64,000 nucleotides of DNA from assembly GCF_000377945.1 (NCBI RefSeq), contig NZ_KB898932.1, positions 1 to 64,000 of the forward strand. Reading direction: 5' to 3'. The translations under genes were made by a program, and so were the position numbers. Numbering within the stretch: position 1 is the stretch's first letter; every line of letters starts with the position of its first letter. This document shows positions 25,021 to 34,502 of this stretch, piece after piece. The DNA comes from Thioalkalivibrio sulfidiphilus (GTDB taxonomy: Bacteria; Pseudomonadota; Gammaproteobacteria; Ectothiorhodospirales; Ectothiorhodospiraceae). The notes beneath the pieces were generated by a model that had not been told where the DNA came from, did no database searches, and saw only the letters and a program-made list of their open reading frames with translations.

Positions 25021-25229
25021 TCCCCGTACGATTGTTATGAATTAGCCGTGACCTTTGCAAAAAACACTGGCGCGGCGTGAAAAAGTTGCGTAGCTTGTGC
25101 CTGTGGCGGTTCGTTTCTTAGGTGTCGCTCGTGTTTACAGTCTCGTCACTGGCCCGCGATTGACCCCCCTGCAATGACCTGCGCGCATCAACCGTGAGTG
25201 TTCAATTGTTTGTTTTGAGGTAGCGTTCC
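25021..25229 (+). promoter_or_regulatory. Long leader region of the cold-shock gene
   Basis: 209 bp without a gene precede the csp start, and the composition is clearly less GC-rich than in neighbouring genes. Cold-shock genes typically have long structured 5' leaders that govern translation at low temperature, so much of this may be transcribed. I could not place the promoter reliably. An AGGTAGCG ribosome-binding region lies just before the ATG. Confidence 0.45.
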
Positions 25230-25433
25230 ATGGCAACTGGTACTGTGAAGTGGTTCAACGAATCCAAGGGTTTTGGTTTCATTACTCCTGATGACGGTGG
25301 CAAGGACGTATTCGTCCACTTCAGCGCCATCAGCGGCTCCGGGTTCAAGACCCTGGCCGAAAACCAGAAGGTCTCTTTCGATGTGCAGGATGGCCCCAAG
25401 GGCCCGCAGGCGGCGAACGTCGTCGCACAGTAA
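25230..25433 (+). CDS. Cold-shock protein (CspA family)
   Basis: 67 residues, a complete CSD/OB-fold protein. The RNA-binding motifs KGFGFIT (RNP1) and VFVHFSAI (RNP2) and the start [16 protein letters not shown] are canonical. It binds single-stranded nucleic acid and melts mRNA structure in the cytoplasm. A rho-independent terminator follows 45 bp downstream. Confidence 0.96.
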   Translation: MATGTVKWFNESKGFGFITPDDGGKDVFVHFSAISGSGFKTLAENQKVSFDVQDGPKGPQAANVVAQ

Positions 25434-25478
25434 GACCGGAAATCAGTAAACGGGAGGGCCTCCATGGCCTCACGTATG

Positions 25479-25506
25479 AGCCCCGCCCCGTGCGGGGCTT
25501 TTTTTC
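25479..25506 (+). terminator. Rho-independent terminator of the cold-shock gene
   Basis: An 8-bp GC-rich stem AGCCCCGC/GCGGGGCT with a 5-nt loop is followed directly by seven T residues. Confidence 0.92.
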
Positions 25507-25596
25507 CAGGCGCATTCAAGATTCAAAATTCAACATTCAAAGGGAACAGCACTGTCCCGCCTTTGAATGTTGAATTTTGAATCTTGAATGCGCCTG
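25507..25596. repeat. Perfect 36-37-bp inverted repeat of ATTCAA units
   Basis: The arm at 25507-25542 (CAGGCGCATTCAAGATTCAA...) is matched without a mismatch by its reverse complement at 25561-25596, with an 18-bp centre AGGGAACAGCACTGTCCC-like. It directly abuts the T-tract of the csp terminator and uses the same units as the element at 20237. Confidence 0.85.
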
Positions 25597-25645
25597 AGGC
25601 CTTCGTTATGGTCGGTGCCTTGCATCCGAATCCTCAGGAGTCTCC

Positions 25646-26578
25646 ATGTCAGCACTGATCTGCGGTTCCATCGCCTACGACACCATCATGGTGTTCCCCG
25701 ACCGGTTCAGGAACCACATCCTGCCGGACAAGGTGCACATGCTGAACGTGTCGTTCCTGGTGCCGCAGATGCGCCGCGAGTACGGCGGATGCGCCGGTAA
25801 CATCGCCTACAACCTGAACCTGCTGGGGGATGACCCGGTGATCATGGCCACCGTGGGCGGCGACTTCGGCCCCTACGCCAACTGGCTGGACGAGAACGGC
25901 ATCAGCCGCAAGCACGTGAAGGTGCTCGACGATCTCTACACCGGCCAGGCCTTCATCACCACCGACCAGGACGACAACCAGATCACCGCCTTCCACCCCG
26001 GCGCCATGGGCGAGTCGCATCGCAACAAGGTGAGCGACGCCCGCGACATCACCCTCGGCATCGTCTCCCCCGATGGTCGGGACGGCATGATCCAGCACGC
26101 GGAGCAGTTTGCCGGCAGCGGCATCCCCTTCATCTTTGACCCGGGCCAGGGCATGCCCATGTTCGACGGTGAGGACCTCAAGCGCTTCGTGGACCAGGCC
26201 ACCTGGGTGACCCTCAACGACTACGAGGCGCAACTCATGTGCGACCGCACGGGGCTCAGCGTAGAGCAACTGGCAGAGCGGGTGAAGGCACTGGTGGTGA
26301 CCCGGGGCGGTGAGGGTTCCCTGGTCTACACCGGTGGGAAGTGCCTGGAGATCCCTTCGGCGAAACCGGCGCAGCTCAGAGACCCCACCGGCTGCGGCGA
26401 TGCCTACCGGGCAGGACTGCTCTACGGCCTGATGCGCGACATGGACTGGGAGACCACCGGGCGCATTGCCTCGCTGATGGGCGCCATCAAGATCGAACAT
26501 TACGGCACCCAGAACCACCGCTTCGACCGGGACGGTTTTGCGGAGCGGTTCCAGAGGGAGTTCGGGTATCGGTTCTGA
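25646..26578 (+). CDS. PfkB-family carbohydrate/nucleoside kinase
   Basis: 310 residues of the ribokinase/PfkB fold. GGCAGNIAYNLNLLG (residues about 47-61) is the substrate-binding N-terminal motif, and DPTGCGDAYRAG near 250 is the anion-hole/catalytic-Asp motif (family DTxGAGDxF), with Asp as the base. Overall it resembles bacterial adenosine-kinase-like members more than fructokinases, but the substrate is not certain. It begins at ATG after an AGGAG site. It stands alone and converges with the SpoVR operon. Confidence 0.85.
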   Translation: MSALICGSIAYDTIMVFPDRFRNHILPDKVHMLNVSFLVPQMRREYGGCAGNIAYNLNLLGDDPVIMATVGGDFGPYANWLDENGISRKHVKVLDDLYTGQAFITTDQDDNQITAFHPGAMGESHRNKVSDARDITLGIVSPDGRDGMIQHAEQFAGSGIPFIFDPGQGMPMFDGEDLKRFVDQATWVTLNDYEAQLMCDRTGLSVEQLAERVKALVVTRGGEGSLVYTGGKCLEIPSAKPAQLRDPTGCGDAYRAGLLYGLMRDMDWETTGRIASLMGAIKIEHYGTQNHRFDRDGFAERFQREFGYRF

Positions 26579-26585
26579 ACGGGAA

Positions 26586-26730
26586 ATAAACCGCGACGCA
26601 AAGGCGCAAAGACGCAGAGGTGCGCAAAGGATGATTGGGTTCAAGAAGGCCGGCTCACGCCGGCCTTCTTCATTACATCCAGAACACTTCGCGTTTCTTT
26701 GCGCCTTTGCGCCTTTGCGTCGAGGCCTTT
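26586..26730. terminator. Bidirectional terminator inside a GACGCAAAGGCGCAAAG palindrome
   Basis: The core 26643-26670 is a perfect 12-bp stem AAGAAGGCCGGC/GCCGGCCTTCTT with a TCAC loop between two convergent genes. It is nested in outer arms GCGACGCAAAGGCGCAAAG (26592-26610) and CTTTGCGCCTTTGCGTCG (about 26706-26723), members of the GACGCAAAG repeat family. Confidence 0.75.
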
Positions 26731-26744
26731 GACTTTCAAACCGT

Positions 26745-28298
26745 TCAACCCATCCGCCGGTCCGGCTCCACGTCCTCGTAGGCGTTGAGGATGTCCTCGT
26801 CCCGGGGGTCGATCTCCACCAGGCTCACCGGGTAGCCCCACAGGTTGGCCAGGTGTCGCAGCACCATCAGGGTGTTGCGCTCTTCCAGCAGGCGTCCGTC
26901 CAGCACCCGGTGTTCCAGGATCAGGCGCCGGTCGCCGGTCAGGTCCACGTCCACCACCTGGATGTCCGGCTCGTGACGGGCCAGGTCGTACTGGGCGGCC
27001 AGCGCCCGGCGCACCTCCCGGTAGCCGGCCTCGTTGTGGATGGCCTCCACCTTGAGGTCCGCCTCGTCGGCATCGTCGGTCACCGAGAACAGGCGCCACT
27101 CGCGCATCAGGCGCGGGCTCAGGAACTGCAGGATGAAGCTCTCGTCCCGGTACTCGGCCCAGGCGGACTTCCAGGTGCCGAGATAGTCCGGGTTGCCGGC
27201 GATGTCCGGGAACCAGCGCCGGTCCTCCTCGGTGGGGTTTTCGCCCATGCGCTTCATGTCCTGGAGGATGCCGAAACCCAGGGCATAGGGGTTGATGCCC
27301 GAGAAGCGCCGGTCGTCGAACTGCGGCTGGAACACCACGTTGGTGTGGGCGTGCAGGAACTCCATGAAGGCGCCGTCGGTGATCTGCCCGGTCTCGTGCA
27401 GGCGGTTCATGATGGCGTAGTGCACCGTGGTGGCGCAGCCCTCGTTCATCACCTTGGTCTGGCGCTGGGGATAGAAGTACTGGGCCACCATGCGCACGAT
27501 GCGCAACAGCTCGCGCTGCCAGTGGGCCAGCTTGGGCGCCCGCTTCTCCAGGAAATACAGCAGGTTCTCCTCGGGCAGGCCCAGGGCGCGCCGGCGTGCG
27601 TCCAGTCCCGGGTCCTCGTCGCCGTCCTCGGGCTTGCGCCGGGGCAGGGTGCGCCAGAGATCGCTGAAGGTCTGTTCCTCGTGGCGGCGCCGCTCCCGCT
27701 CCCGTTCCATCTCGCGCTTCAGGTTGAGTGTCCTGCGGGGGTAGCGGTGCACCCCGTGACTCATCAGGGCATGGGCGGCGTCCAGCACCTGCTCCACGGC
27801 CTCGGCGCCGTAGCGCTCCTCGCACTCGGCCGCGTAGCGCTTGGCGAAGTCCAGGTAGTCCAGGATGGAGTCCGCGTCGGTCCAGGCCTTGAACAGCTGG
27901 TTGTTCTTGAAGAAGTGGCTGTGGCCGAAGGCGGCGTGGGCCATGACCAGGGTCTGCATGGTCATGGTGTTCTCTTCCATGATGTAGCAGAGGCAGGGGT
28001 TGGAGTTGATCACGATCTCGTAGGCGAGCCCGGTCATGCCCTTGCGGTAGAGCATCTCGTCGCGGGCGAAGTGCTTGCCGAAGGACCAGTGCCGGTAGAA
28101 CAGGGGCATGCCCATGGAGGCATAGGCGTCGAGCATCTGCTCGGAGCTGATCACCTCGATCTGGCTGGGATAGGGGTCGAGACCCATCTCGTCCACGGCG
28201 ATGCGCTCGATGGCGTCATAGGCCTTCTTCACCAGCCGGTAGTCCCAGTCCGGTCCGGTGTAGAGTAGGCGGGCGTCGGCTTCGAAGCGGTTGATCAT
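26745..28298 (-). CDS. SpoVR family protein (YcgB-like)
   Basis: 517 residues from MINRFEADARLLYTG at 28298; the longer frame overlaps yeaH and is rejected. The SpoVR signature is clear: GMPLFYRHWSFGKHFARDE, YEIVINSNPCLCYIMEENTMTMQTLVMAHAAFGHSHFFKNN, and NEGCATTVHYAIMNRLHETG. Named for a Bacillus spore cortex gene, in non-sporulating bacteria it accompanies prkA and yeaH in a stress/stationary-phase module of unclear mechanism. The ATG comes one base after the yeaH stop, so the three genes form one operon. Confidence 0.93.
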   Translation of the reverse strand: MINRFEADARLLYTGPDWDYRLVKKAYDAIERIAVDEMGLDPYPSQIEVISSEQMLDAYASMGMPLFYRHWSFGKHFARDEMLYRKGMTGLAYEIVINSNPCLCYIMEENTMTMQTLVMAHAAFGHSHFFKNNQLFKAWTDADSILDYLDFAKRYAAECEERYGAEAVEQVLDAAHALMSHGVHRYPRRTLNLKREMERERERRRHEEQTFSDLWRTLPRRKPEDGDEDPGLDARRRALGLPEENLLYFLEKRAPKLAHWQRELLRIVRMVAQYFYPQRQTKVMNEGCATTVHYAIMNRLHETGQITDGAFMEFLHAHTNVVFQPQFDDRRFSGINPYALGFGILQDMKRMGENPTEEDRRWFPDIAGNPDYLGTWKSAWAEYRDESFILQFLSPRLMREWRLFSVTDDADEADLKVEAIHNEAGYREVRRALAAQYDLARHEPDIQVVDVDLTGDRRLILEHRVLDGRLLEERNTLMVLRHLANLWGYPVSLVEIDPRDEDILNAYEDVEPDRRMG

Positions 28299-28299
28299 C

Positions 28300-29583
28300 T
28301 CAGCGTCTGAGCTCGGCGGGGGTGAACAGGTCCTGGAACACCGGGAAGATGTCGGCGCGCTTCTTGACCTTGCGCATGGCCATGGGGTGACCCTTGGCCA
28401 CCAGCTTCTGGTAGATCTCCCAGAGATCCGTGAGGGCATCCCAGCCGCGCTCCTCGGACACCTCGATGTAGGCGTAATAGCGGCACAGGGGCAGGATCGC
28501 GTTCTCCAGCAGTTCCACCACCGTGGCGTTGTCCGAGGGGGTGTTGTCGCCGTCCGAGGCCTGGGCGGCGTAGATGTTCCAGTCGGACGGCGAGTAGCGG
28601 TCCCGCACGATGCGCTCCATCTCCCGGAGCGCCGGCGAGACCAGGGTGCCGCCGGTCTCCCGGGAGTAGAAGAAGGTCTCCTCGTCCACCTCCTGGGCGA
28701 TGTGGGTGTGACGGATGAACACGATGTCCACGTGCCGGTAGCGCCGCTCCAGGAACAGGTAGAGCAGCATGTAGAAGCGCTTGGCGAGATCCTTCATGTC
28801 CTCGGTCATGGAACCGGAGACGTCCATCAGGCAGAACATCACCGCCTGGGAGATGGGTCGCGGCACCGGCGTGAAGCGGTTGTAGCGCAGGTCGATGGGA
28901 TCGATGTAGGGGATCAGCCGGGAGCGGCGTGTCAGCGCCTCGCGCTCCAGCACCAGGGCGCGCAGGCGCTCCGGGTCCTTGCCGGAACGTTCCAGGCGGT
29001 CGATCTCCCGGTCCAGCTCCAGGATCTCCTCGCGCTTGGGACGGCGCAGGGCCAGGCGCCGGGACAGGGAGTTGCGCATGGTGCGGGTGAGGTTGAGGCT
29101 CGCCGGCGAGCCGGACACGGAGTATCCCGCCCGTTGCACGCCCTCCTGTTCCACCTTGGAGAGCTGGGTGCGCGCCAGCTCCGGCAGTTCCAGGTTCTCG
29201 AAGAACAGGTCCAGGAACTCGTCGCGGCTCACGGTGAAGCGGAACTCGTCCTCCCCCTCCCCCGTCGGGCTGCCGCCGGGGCCGCGACCGCCCTCGCCGC
29301 CATCGGGCCGCGGGATCAGGTCGCCGGCCTGGTATTCCTTGTTGCCGGGCACCACATGGCGGCGCATGCCGGTGTCCGTGTCCTTGCGAAACGAGGGCTC
29401 CTGCAGGCCGTCGGCGGGGATGCGGATCTCCTCCTCCCCCTGCCCCACCTCGGTGACCTTGCGCCTACCGGAGATGTCGCGCACCGCGTCCAGGATCTGG
29501 CGCTTGGCACGACGGATGAAACGCTGGCGATTGGCCAGGCTCTTGTCCTTGGGATTGAGGCGCCGATCGACGATGCTGACCAT
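28300..29583 (-). CDS. YeaH/YhbH family protein (DUF444)
   Basis: 427 residues: an N-terminal basic region (MVSIVDRRLNPKDKSLANRQRF), an acidic/Gly-rich linker near residues 85-120, and a von Willebrand-A-like domain with MIDAS-type motif LMDVSGSM (about residue 245). DUF444 proteins act with the PrkA kinase; E. coli YeaG and YeaH are co-expressed in nitrogen starvation and stationary phase. It lies between prkA (6-bp gap) and spoVR (1-bp gap). Confidence 0.93.
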   Translation of the reverse strand: MVSIVDRRLNPKDKSLANRQRFIRRAKRQILDAVRDISGRRKVTEVGQGEEEIRIPADGLQEPSFRKDTDTGMRRHVVPGNKEYQAGDLIPRPDGGEGGRGPGGSPTGEGEDEFRFTVSRDEFLDLFFENLELPELARTQLSKVEQEGVQRAGYSVSGSPASLNLTRTMRNSLSRRLALRRPKREEILELDREIDRLERSGKDPERLRALVLEREALTRRSRLIPYIDPIDLRYNRFTPVPRPISQAVMFCLMDVSGSMTEDMKDLAKRFYMLLYLFLERRYRHVDIVFIRHTHIAQEVDEETFFYSRETGGTLVSPALREMERIVRDRYSPSDWNIYAAQASDGDNTPSDNATVVELLENAILPLCRYYAYIEVSEERGWDALTDLWEIYQKLVAKGHPMAMRKVKKRADIFPVFQDLFTPAELRR

Positions 29584-29589
29584 GAGGCC

Positions 29590-31536
29590 TTATCCCGCCT
29601 GCTTGACCCGCATGTACCACTCCACCAGGCGGCGCACCTGGCGCTCGGTGTAGCCGCGCGCCACCATGCGCTGCACGAACTCGCTGTGCTTGCGCTCCAT
29701 GTCCGAGTCCGCCTTGGTGCCGAAGCTGATCACCGGCAGCAGGTCCTCCACCTGGCTGAACATGCGCTTCTCGATCACCTCGCGGATCTTCTCGTAGGAG
29801 GTCCAGGAGGGCATCTTGCCCCCTTGGGCCGCCTGGGCACGCAGGGCGAACTTGACCACCTCGTTGCGGAAATCCTTGGGGTTGGCGATGCCGGCGGCCT
29901 TCTCGATCTTGGACAGCTCCTGGTTGAGCGCCGCGCGGTCGAGCATCTGCCCGGTGTCCGGGTCCTTGAAGTCGTGATCCTCGATCCAGGCGTCGGCATA
30001 GGCGACATAGCGCTCGAACAGGTTCTGGCCGAAGTCGTGGTAGGACTCGAGATAGGCCTTCTGGATCTCGTTGCCGATGAAGTCCGCGTAGCGGGGCGCC
30101 AGTTCCGCCTTGATGAACTCCAGGTAGCGCCGCTCGGTCTCCTCCGGGAACTGTTCCCGGCGGATGGCCTGCTCCAGCATGTAGAGCAGGTGCACCGGAT
30201 CGGCGGCCACCTCGCGGGTGTCGTAGTTGAAGGTTTCTGACAGAACCTTGAAGGCGAAGCGGGTGGAGACCCCGTTCATGCCCTCGTCCACGCCCGCCAC
30301 GTCCCGGTATTCCTGCATGGACTTGGCCTTGGGGTCGGTGTCCTTGAGGCTCTCGCCGTCGTAGACGCGCATCTTGGAGTAGAGGCTCGAGTTCTCGTGT
30401 TCCTTGAGGCGGGTGAGCACCGAGAACTTGGCCAGCAGGTCCAGGGTGGCCGGCGCGCAGGGGGCCTCGCTCAGTTCACTGCTGCGGATCAGTTTGTCGT
30501 AGATGAGTTGTTCCTCGGTGGCGCGCAGGCAGTAGGGCACCTTGATCACCGAGATGCGGTCCAGGAAGGCCTCGTTGTTCTTGTTGTTGCGAAACGCCTG
30601 CCACTCGGACTCGTTGGAGTGGGCCATGATCACCCCCTGGAAGGGGATGGCGCCGATGTTCTCCGTGCCTACGTAGTTGGCCTCCTGGGTGGCCGTGAGC
30701 AGCGGGTGCAGCATCTTGATGGGCGCCTTGAACATCTCCACGAATTCCAGGATGCCCTGGTTGGCCCTGTTGAGCCCGCCGGAATAGCTGTAGGCGTCGG
30801 TGTCGTTCTGGCTGTAGAGCTCGAGCTTGCGGATGTCCACCTTGCCCACCAGGGAGGAGATGTCCTGGTTGTTCTCGTCGCCCGGTTCGGTCTTGGCGAT
30901 GGCGATCTGGCGCAGCTTGGAGGGATACAGGCGCACCACGGAGAAGCGCGAGATGTCGCCGCCGAACTCGTCCAGGCGTTTCACCGCCCAAGGGGAGATG
31001 AGCCCGGTGAGACGCCGGCGCGGGATGCCGAAACGGGCCTCCAGTTCCGGACCGTGGATGTTCGGGTCGAACAGGCCCAGGGGGCTTTCGAATACCGGCG
31101 AGAGTTCCTCGCCCGCCTTGAGCACGTAGACCGGGTGTTTCTCCATCAGGGACTTGAGGCGCTCGGCCAGGGAGGACTTGCCGCCGCCCACGGGGCCCAA
31201 GAGGTAGAGGATCTGCTTGCGTTCCTCCAGGCCCTGGGCGGCGTAGCGGAAGAAGCCGACGATGCGTTCCACCGTCTCCTCCATGCCATAGAAATCCTCG
31301 AAGGCTGGATAGATCTTGATAGTGCGATTCAGGAAGATGCGACCCAGGCGCTCGTCCCTGGCGGTGTCCAGGACCCGGGGTTCGCCGATGGCGGCCACCA
31401 GGCGCTCGGCGGCGGTGGCGTAGAGCATGGGATCGTCGGCGCAGGCTTCCAGATAAGAGGCCAGGGACATTTCCGATTCCTGGCGCTTCTGGAATTCGCG
31501 GGCGTACTGGGCAATCAGGGTTTCTGCAGAATCCAT
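29590..31536 (-). CDS. prkA: Serine protein kinase PrkA (YeaG)
   Basis: 648 residues. An N-terminal AAA+ domain (PrkA family) has Walker A GPVGGGKS at 114-121. The C-terminal part is the PrkA kinase-like domain. Normal length. It is the first gene of the prkA-yeaH-spoVR operon and is preceded by a strong GGAGGTG site. Known members support survival in prolonged starvation and acid stress. The E. coli operon needs the nitrogen-stress and stationary-phase regulators; I found no convincing sigma-54 site here. Confidence 0.94.
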   Translation of the reverse strand: MDSAETLIAQYAREFQKRQESEMSLASYLEACADDPMLYATAAERLVAAIGEPRVLDTARDERLGRIFLNRTIKIYPAFEDFYGMEETVERIVGFFRYAAQGLEERKQILYLLGPVGGGKSSLAERLKSLMEKHPVYVLKAGEELSPVFESPLGLFDPNIHGPELEARFGIPRRRLTGLISPWAVKRLDEFGGDISRFSVVRLYPSKLRQIAIAKTEPGDENNQDISSLVGKVDIRKLELYSQNDTDAYSYSGGLNRANQGILEFVEMFKAPIKMLHPLLTATQEANYVGTENIGAIPFQGVIMAHSNESEWQAFRNNKNNEAFLDRISVIKVPYCLRATEEQLIYDKLIRSSELSEAPCAPATLDLLAKFSVLTRLKEHENSSLYSKMRVYDGESLKDTDPKAKSMQEYRDVAGVDEGMNGVSTRFAFKVLSETFNYDTREVAADPVHLLYMLEQAIRREQFPEETERRYLEFIKAELAPRYADFIGNEIQKAYLESYHDFGQNLFERYVAYADAWIEDHDFKDPDTGQMLDRAALNQELSKIEKAAGIANPKDFRNEVVKFALRAQAAQGGKMPSWTSYEKIREVIEKRMFSQVEDLLPVISFGTKADSDMERKHSEFVQRMVARGYTERQVRRLVEWYMRVKQAG

Positions 31537-32029
31537 AACGGTGACACCTCCTCGTCTGGATGCAGTGGTGTGAGCGCGACGCCGCCGGACCTGCTCGCGC
31601 GGGTCCGGCGGCTGTCAGAAATTTGGACCCCGGGGTGGCTGGCGCAGTTCCGGGAAATCTCAAGATGAATCGGTGAAGTGTGAATGAACGTGCCGGCGCG
31701 TTGCGTCGGTGGTGCAAGGCCTGTTTGTGAACCGGTATTCACCTGGCCGATGGACACCTTAGTCTGCTGCGGGGCACGCAGGATTGCATGCCCATGGTCA
31801 AAGCTTAGTACAGGGAAGGGCGCGTGTGCAGCGCTGCCGATGTCATCCGACGAACGTGTCGTGTTCCTGCGGGAACGGCAGTCTTGAAGTGCGAAGTGGG
31901 AATTTGGAAGTGCGAAGTTCATTACGCTGATAAAAAACAGATTGGCGTGGATAAGCCGATTCAATCAGGCGGAGAATCAATCCTCATTCCCACTCCCCAA
32001 TTCACACTTCGCACTTCAGTTCCCACTTC
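31537..32029. other. Leader and promoter region of prkA, with stem-loop and repeat
   Basis: 493 bp without a supported gene. 31581-31612 forms a perfect 11-bp stem GCCGCCGGACC/GGTCCGGCGGC in the likely prkA leader, 30 nt before the ribosome-binding site. 31640-31880 shows no feature that I can name and should hold the promoter. From 31885 on it is a repeat element. Confidence 0.5.
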
Positions 32030-32040
32030 TCACTTCAGCA
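31885..32040. repeat. Inverted repeat of GAAGTGCGAAGTGGGAA units
   Basis: The left arm at 31885-31922 is made of GAAGTGCGAAGTGGGAATT-like units. The right arm at 31989-32040 is made of the complementary CCAATTCACACTTCGCACTTC. The centre is a 65-bp AT-richer spacer. The right end enters the sucrose synthase gene and supplies its TGA stop codon. Confidence 0.7.
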
Positions 32041-34408
32041 ACGCCAGTGGCCGGTACTGCAGCGCGTGGAACATCTCCAGGTAACGTCGCGTCTCGGCCC
32101 GTTCCAGGTTGGTGACGTACTTCCAGAAGCCGTAGATGCGTGACAGGGTCATCATGCGCTCCGCGTACAGCTTCCAGGTGTAACGTTGTTCCACGCGCCT
32201 GATGGCACTCCTTGAGATCTGCTGCCAGTGGCCCGGGTCGGACGCGCAGCGTTCGAGGAATTCCAGCAGGATGCGCGCGGCCTGTTCGCCGTGGTTGGGG
32301 TCGATGTGATAGCCGCTGATGCCGTCCTCGATGATCTCCAGCGGCCCGCCGTAGCGGGTGGCGAAGGTGGGCAGGCCCGAGGCCATGGCCTCGATCACCG
32401 TCAGGCCGAAGGCCTCGAACAGGGCCGGCTGCACGAACACGCCGCGCCGGTCGGCGATGCAGCGATACAACTCCCCGGACAGGGTCTTGTCCAGGCGCAC
32501 GCCCAGCCAGCGCACGCAGTCGTTGAGATCATGCTCGTCGAACAGCTGGTGCATCCGGGCGATCTGGGCCTGTTCCTCCTGGTCGTCGGAACGGGACGCA
32601 TCCACCGTGCCGGCCACCACCACCAGGTTGGCCCGCGCGCGCAGCTCGGTGTTCTGCGCGTACCAGGAGACGAGTCCCGCGATGTTCTTGATCCGGTCCA
32701 GGCGCGCCATGGTGAAGATCACCGGCCTGTCCGGTTCCGCCAGCACGCCGCGGGCATCGTCGCGGGGCCAGCCGAACAGCAGCGCGTCGATCTCCTGGTG
32801 CAGCCCGGTGATGCGCCGCTCCTCCTCCGTGTAGGGGAAGTACACCCGGTCATCGGCGCCCGGGGAGACGATGTTGAACTTGGGGTCGAACACGTCGATG
32901 CCGCGCACCACCCGGTAGAGATCCGGCAGCGAGAAGTGCATGTAACTCTCGTATTGGCCGATGTCCTCGCCGGTGCCGGCGATCTCCTGGTAGGTGCTGG
33001 TGATGATGAAGTCCGCCGCGTTCATGGCGATCAGGTCGGCGGTGAACTGGGTGGCGAAGTGGTACTGGGCGTCGTTGTCCTTCCAGTAGAGATCGGAATA
33101 CAGGTACTTGGTCTTCTCCAGGGCGTGGGCGATGTTGCACTGGGTCACGTGCAGGCGGGCCGAGAGCAGGGAGGCCACCAGGTTGCCGTCGGAGTAGTTG
33201 CCGATGATGAGATCAGGCCGTCCGCCCAGGTCCGCCAGGATGGCGCGTTCCACCTCGTCGGCGAAGCGTTCCAGGTAGGGCCAGATCTCGAAGCGGGAGA
33301 TCCACTGGGGCACCACCTCGCCGTCCTCGCCGCGAAACGGCACCCGCAGGATGCGCGCGTTCTCGGTGCCGGAGATGGCCTCCTCGGGCTGGTCGCAGCT
33401 GGTGCCCCGGGCCTCGGGGATCAGGCGGGTCACCACCCGGATGCGCGGCTCGATGTCCAGGCCCTGTTCCGCCAGCCGGTCACGCATCTCCCGCTCCAGG
33501 GCGCGCACCTGGTCCAGGATGTAGACCACCTGCCCGCCGGTGTCCGGCAGGCCCAGCACCCCCGCCTGGCCGAAGAAGCCGTGGGGGGAGAGGATCAGCA
33601 GACTGAAGATCATCGGGATGCGCGCCAGGAAGCGTTCCAGGCTCTCCGGGGACGGCGCCTCCAGCAGTTCCGAGAGCAGGCGCAGGGTCTCCTGTACCCG
33701 GCCCGCGTCCCGGCCCCAGCCGGGCTCGAAACCGAGGTCCTGCAGGGGGTGGGCGAAGTCCGCCCAGGGGGTATCCCGCTTGAGCCGGGCCAGGCGCTGT
33801 TCCGCGTCCCGGATCGCCACCCGCAGGGCGTCCACGTCCCGGATGCGGTCGTTGATCATCAGCAGCCGGCCGTCGCAGCGGTGTTCACGCAGGAAGCGGA
33901 ACAGCTTGTCCAGGCCGCCGTTGGCCCGGTCGAACAGCTGGCTGGAGAGCTTGCGGTTGAGGAACTCCACGCCGCGACCGATGGAGCGGGTCTCGCGCAG
34001 GCGCGGAAACTCCCGGTTGAAGGGCTCGATGTCGAACTCCAGGGGCCGGCCATGGCGGGGCGTGGGGCACACTAGACGCTCCTTGATGGCCAGGAACTCG
34101 CTCACTCCCAGGTCCTCCACGCTCAGGTCGTCGGCGTGGATGCGCAGGAACTGCCAGCGGCCGATGCGCGGGCGCAGGGCCAGGCAGACCCAGGGGGCCG
34201 CCAGCACCGCCTCCTGGGCCTGGCCCACCAGGTCCGCCAGGGGGCTCTCGGCCAGCCCCGGCTCGTCCCGCTCCAGGCACAGGGCCTGGAAGCCGTCCTG
34301 CAGGTCCGAACGCAGCAGGAAAGGGCGGCCCAGGGCCAGGTAGCGTCTGAGCAGCAGGTAGGCGGCTTCCCGGTGCAGTTCCAGGGCGTCCCGGGTGGGC
34401 TGGGTCAT
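32030..34408 (-). CDS. Sucrose synthase
   Basis: 792 residues, the length of plant and bacterial sucrose synthases. An N-terminal regulatory region of about 260 residues precedes a GT-B glycosyltransferase family 4 core. Diagnostic pieces are [33 protein letters not shown], and the nucleotide-sugar site [26 protein letters not shown]. It reversibly converts sucrose plus NDP to NDP-glucose and fructose. Sucrose-phosphate synthase and phosphatase are not in this window. In halotolerant bacteria sucrose serves as an osmolyte, so the enzyme may recycle it. The stop comes from a repeat arm. Confidence 0.92.
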   Translation of the reverse strand: MTQPTRDALELHREAAYLLLRRYLALGRPFLLRSDLQDGFQALCLERDEPGLAESPLADLVGQAQEAVLAAPWVCLALRPRIGRWQFLRIHADDLSVEDLGVSEFLAIKERLVCPTPRHGRPLEFDIEPFNREFPRLRETRSIGRGVEFLNRKLSSQLFDRANGGLDKLFRFLREHRCDGRLLMINDRIRDVDALRVAIRDAEQRLARLKRDTPWADFAHPLQDLGFEPGWGRDAGRVQETLRLLSELLEAPSPESLERFLARIPMIFSLLILSPHGFFGQAGVLGLPDTGGQVVYILDQVRALEREMRDRLAEQGLDIEPRIRVVTRLIPEARGTSCDQPEEAISGTENARILRVPFRGEDGEVVPQWISRFEIWPYLERFADEVERAILADLGGRPDLIIGNYSDGNLVASLLSARLHVTQCNIAHALEKTKYLYSDLYWKDNDAQYHFATQFTADLIAMNAADFIITSTYQEIAGTGEDIGQYESYMHFSLPDLYRVVRGIDVFDPKFNIVSPGADDRVYFPYTEEERRITGLHQEIDALLFGWPRDDARGVLAEPDRPVIFTMARLDRIKNIAGLVSWYAQNTELRARANLVVVAGTVDASRSDDQEEQAQIARMHQLFDEHDLNDCVRWLGVRLDKTLSGELYRCIADRRGVFVQPALFEAFGLTVIEAMASGLPTFATRYGGPLEIIEDGISGYHIDPNHGEQAARILLEFLERCASDPGHWQQISRSAIRRVEQRYTWKLYAERMMTLSRIYGFWKYVTNLERAETRRYLEMFHALQYRPLALLK

Positions 34409-34502
34409 GGGGCCTCCTTGGGGATGTGTGGGCGGGGTCGCGTTGTCAGGGCGATGGGAGTAATGTTATTGTACAAAAATACTTTCTGCAAAAAGAAATC
34501 CC

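Noticed and set aside
28291-30240. 649-codon frame opposite yeaH and prkA
   Set aside because: Antisense shadow of two confidently identified genes.
31660-31700. Sigma-54 promoter for prkA (CGGCACGTTCATTCAC on the minus strand)
   Set aside because: The -24 half fits but the -12 half lacks the GC at the required spacing.
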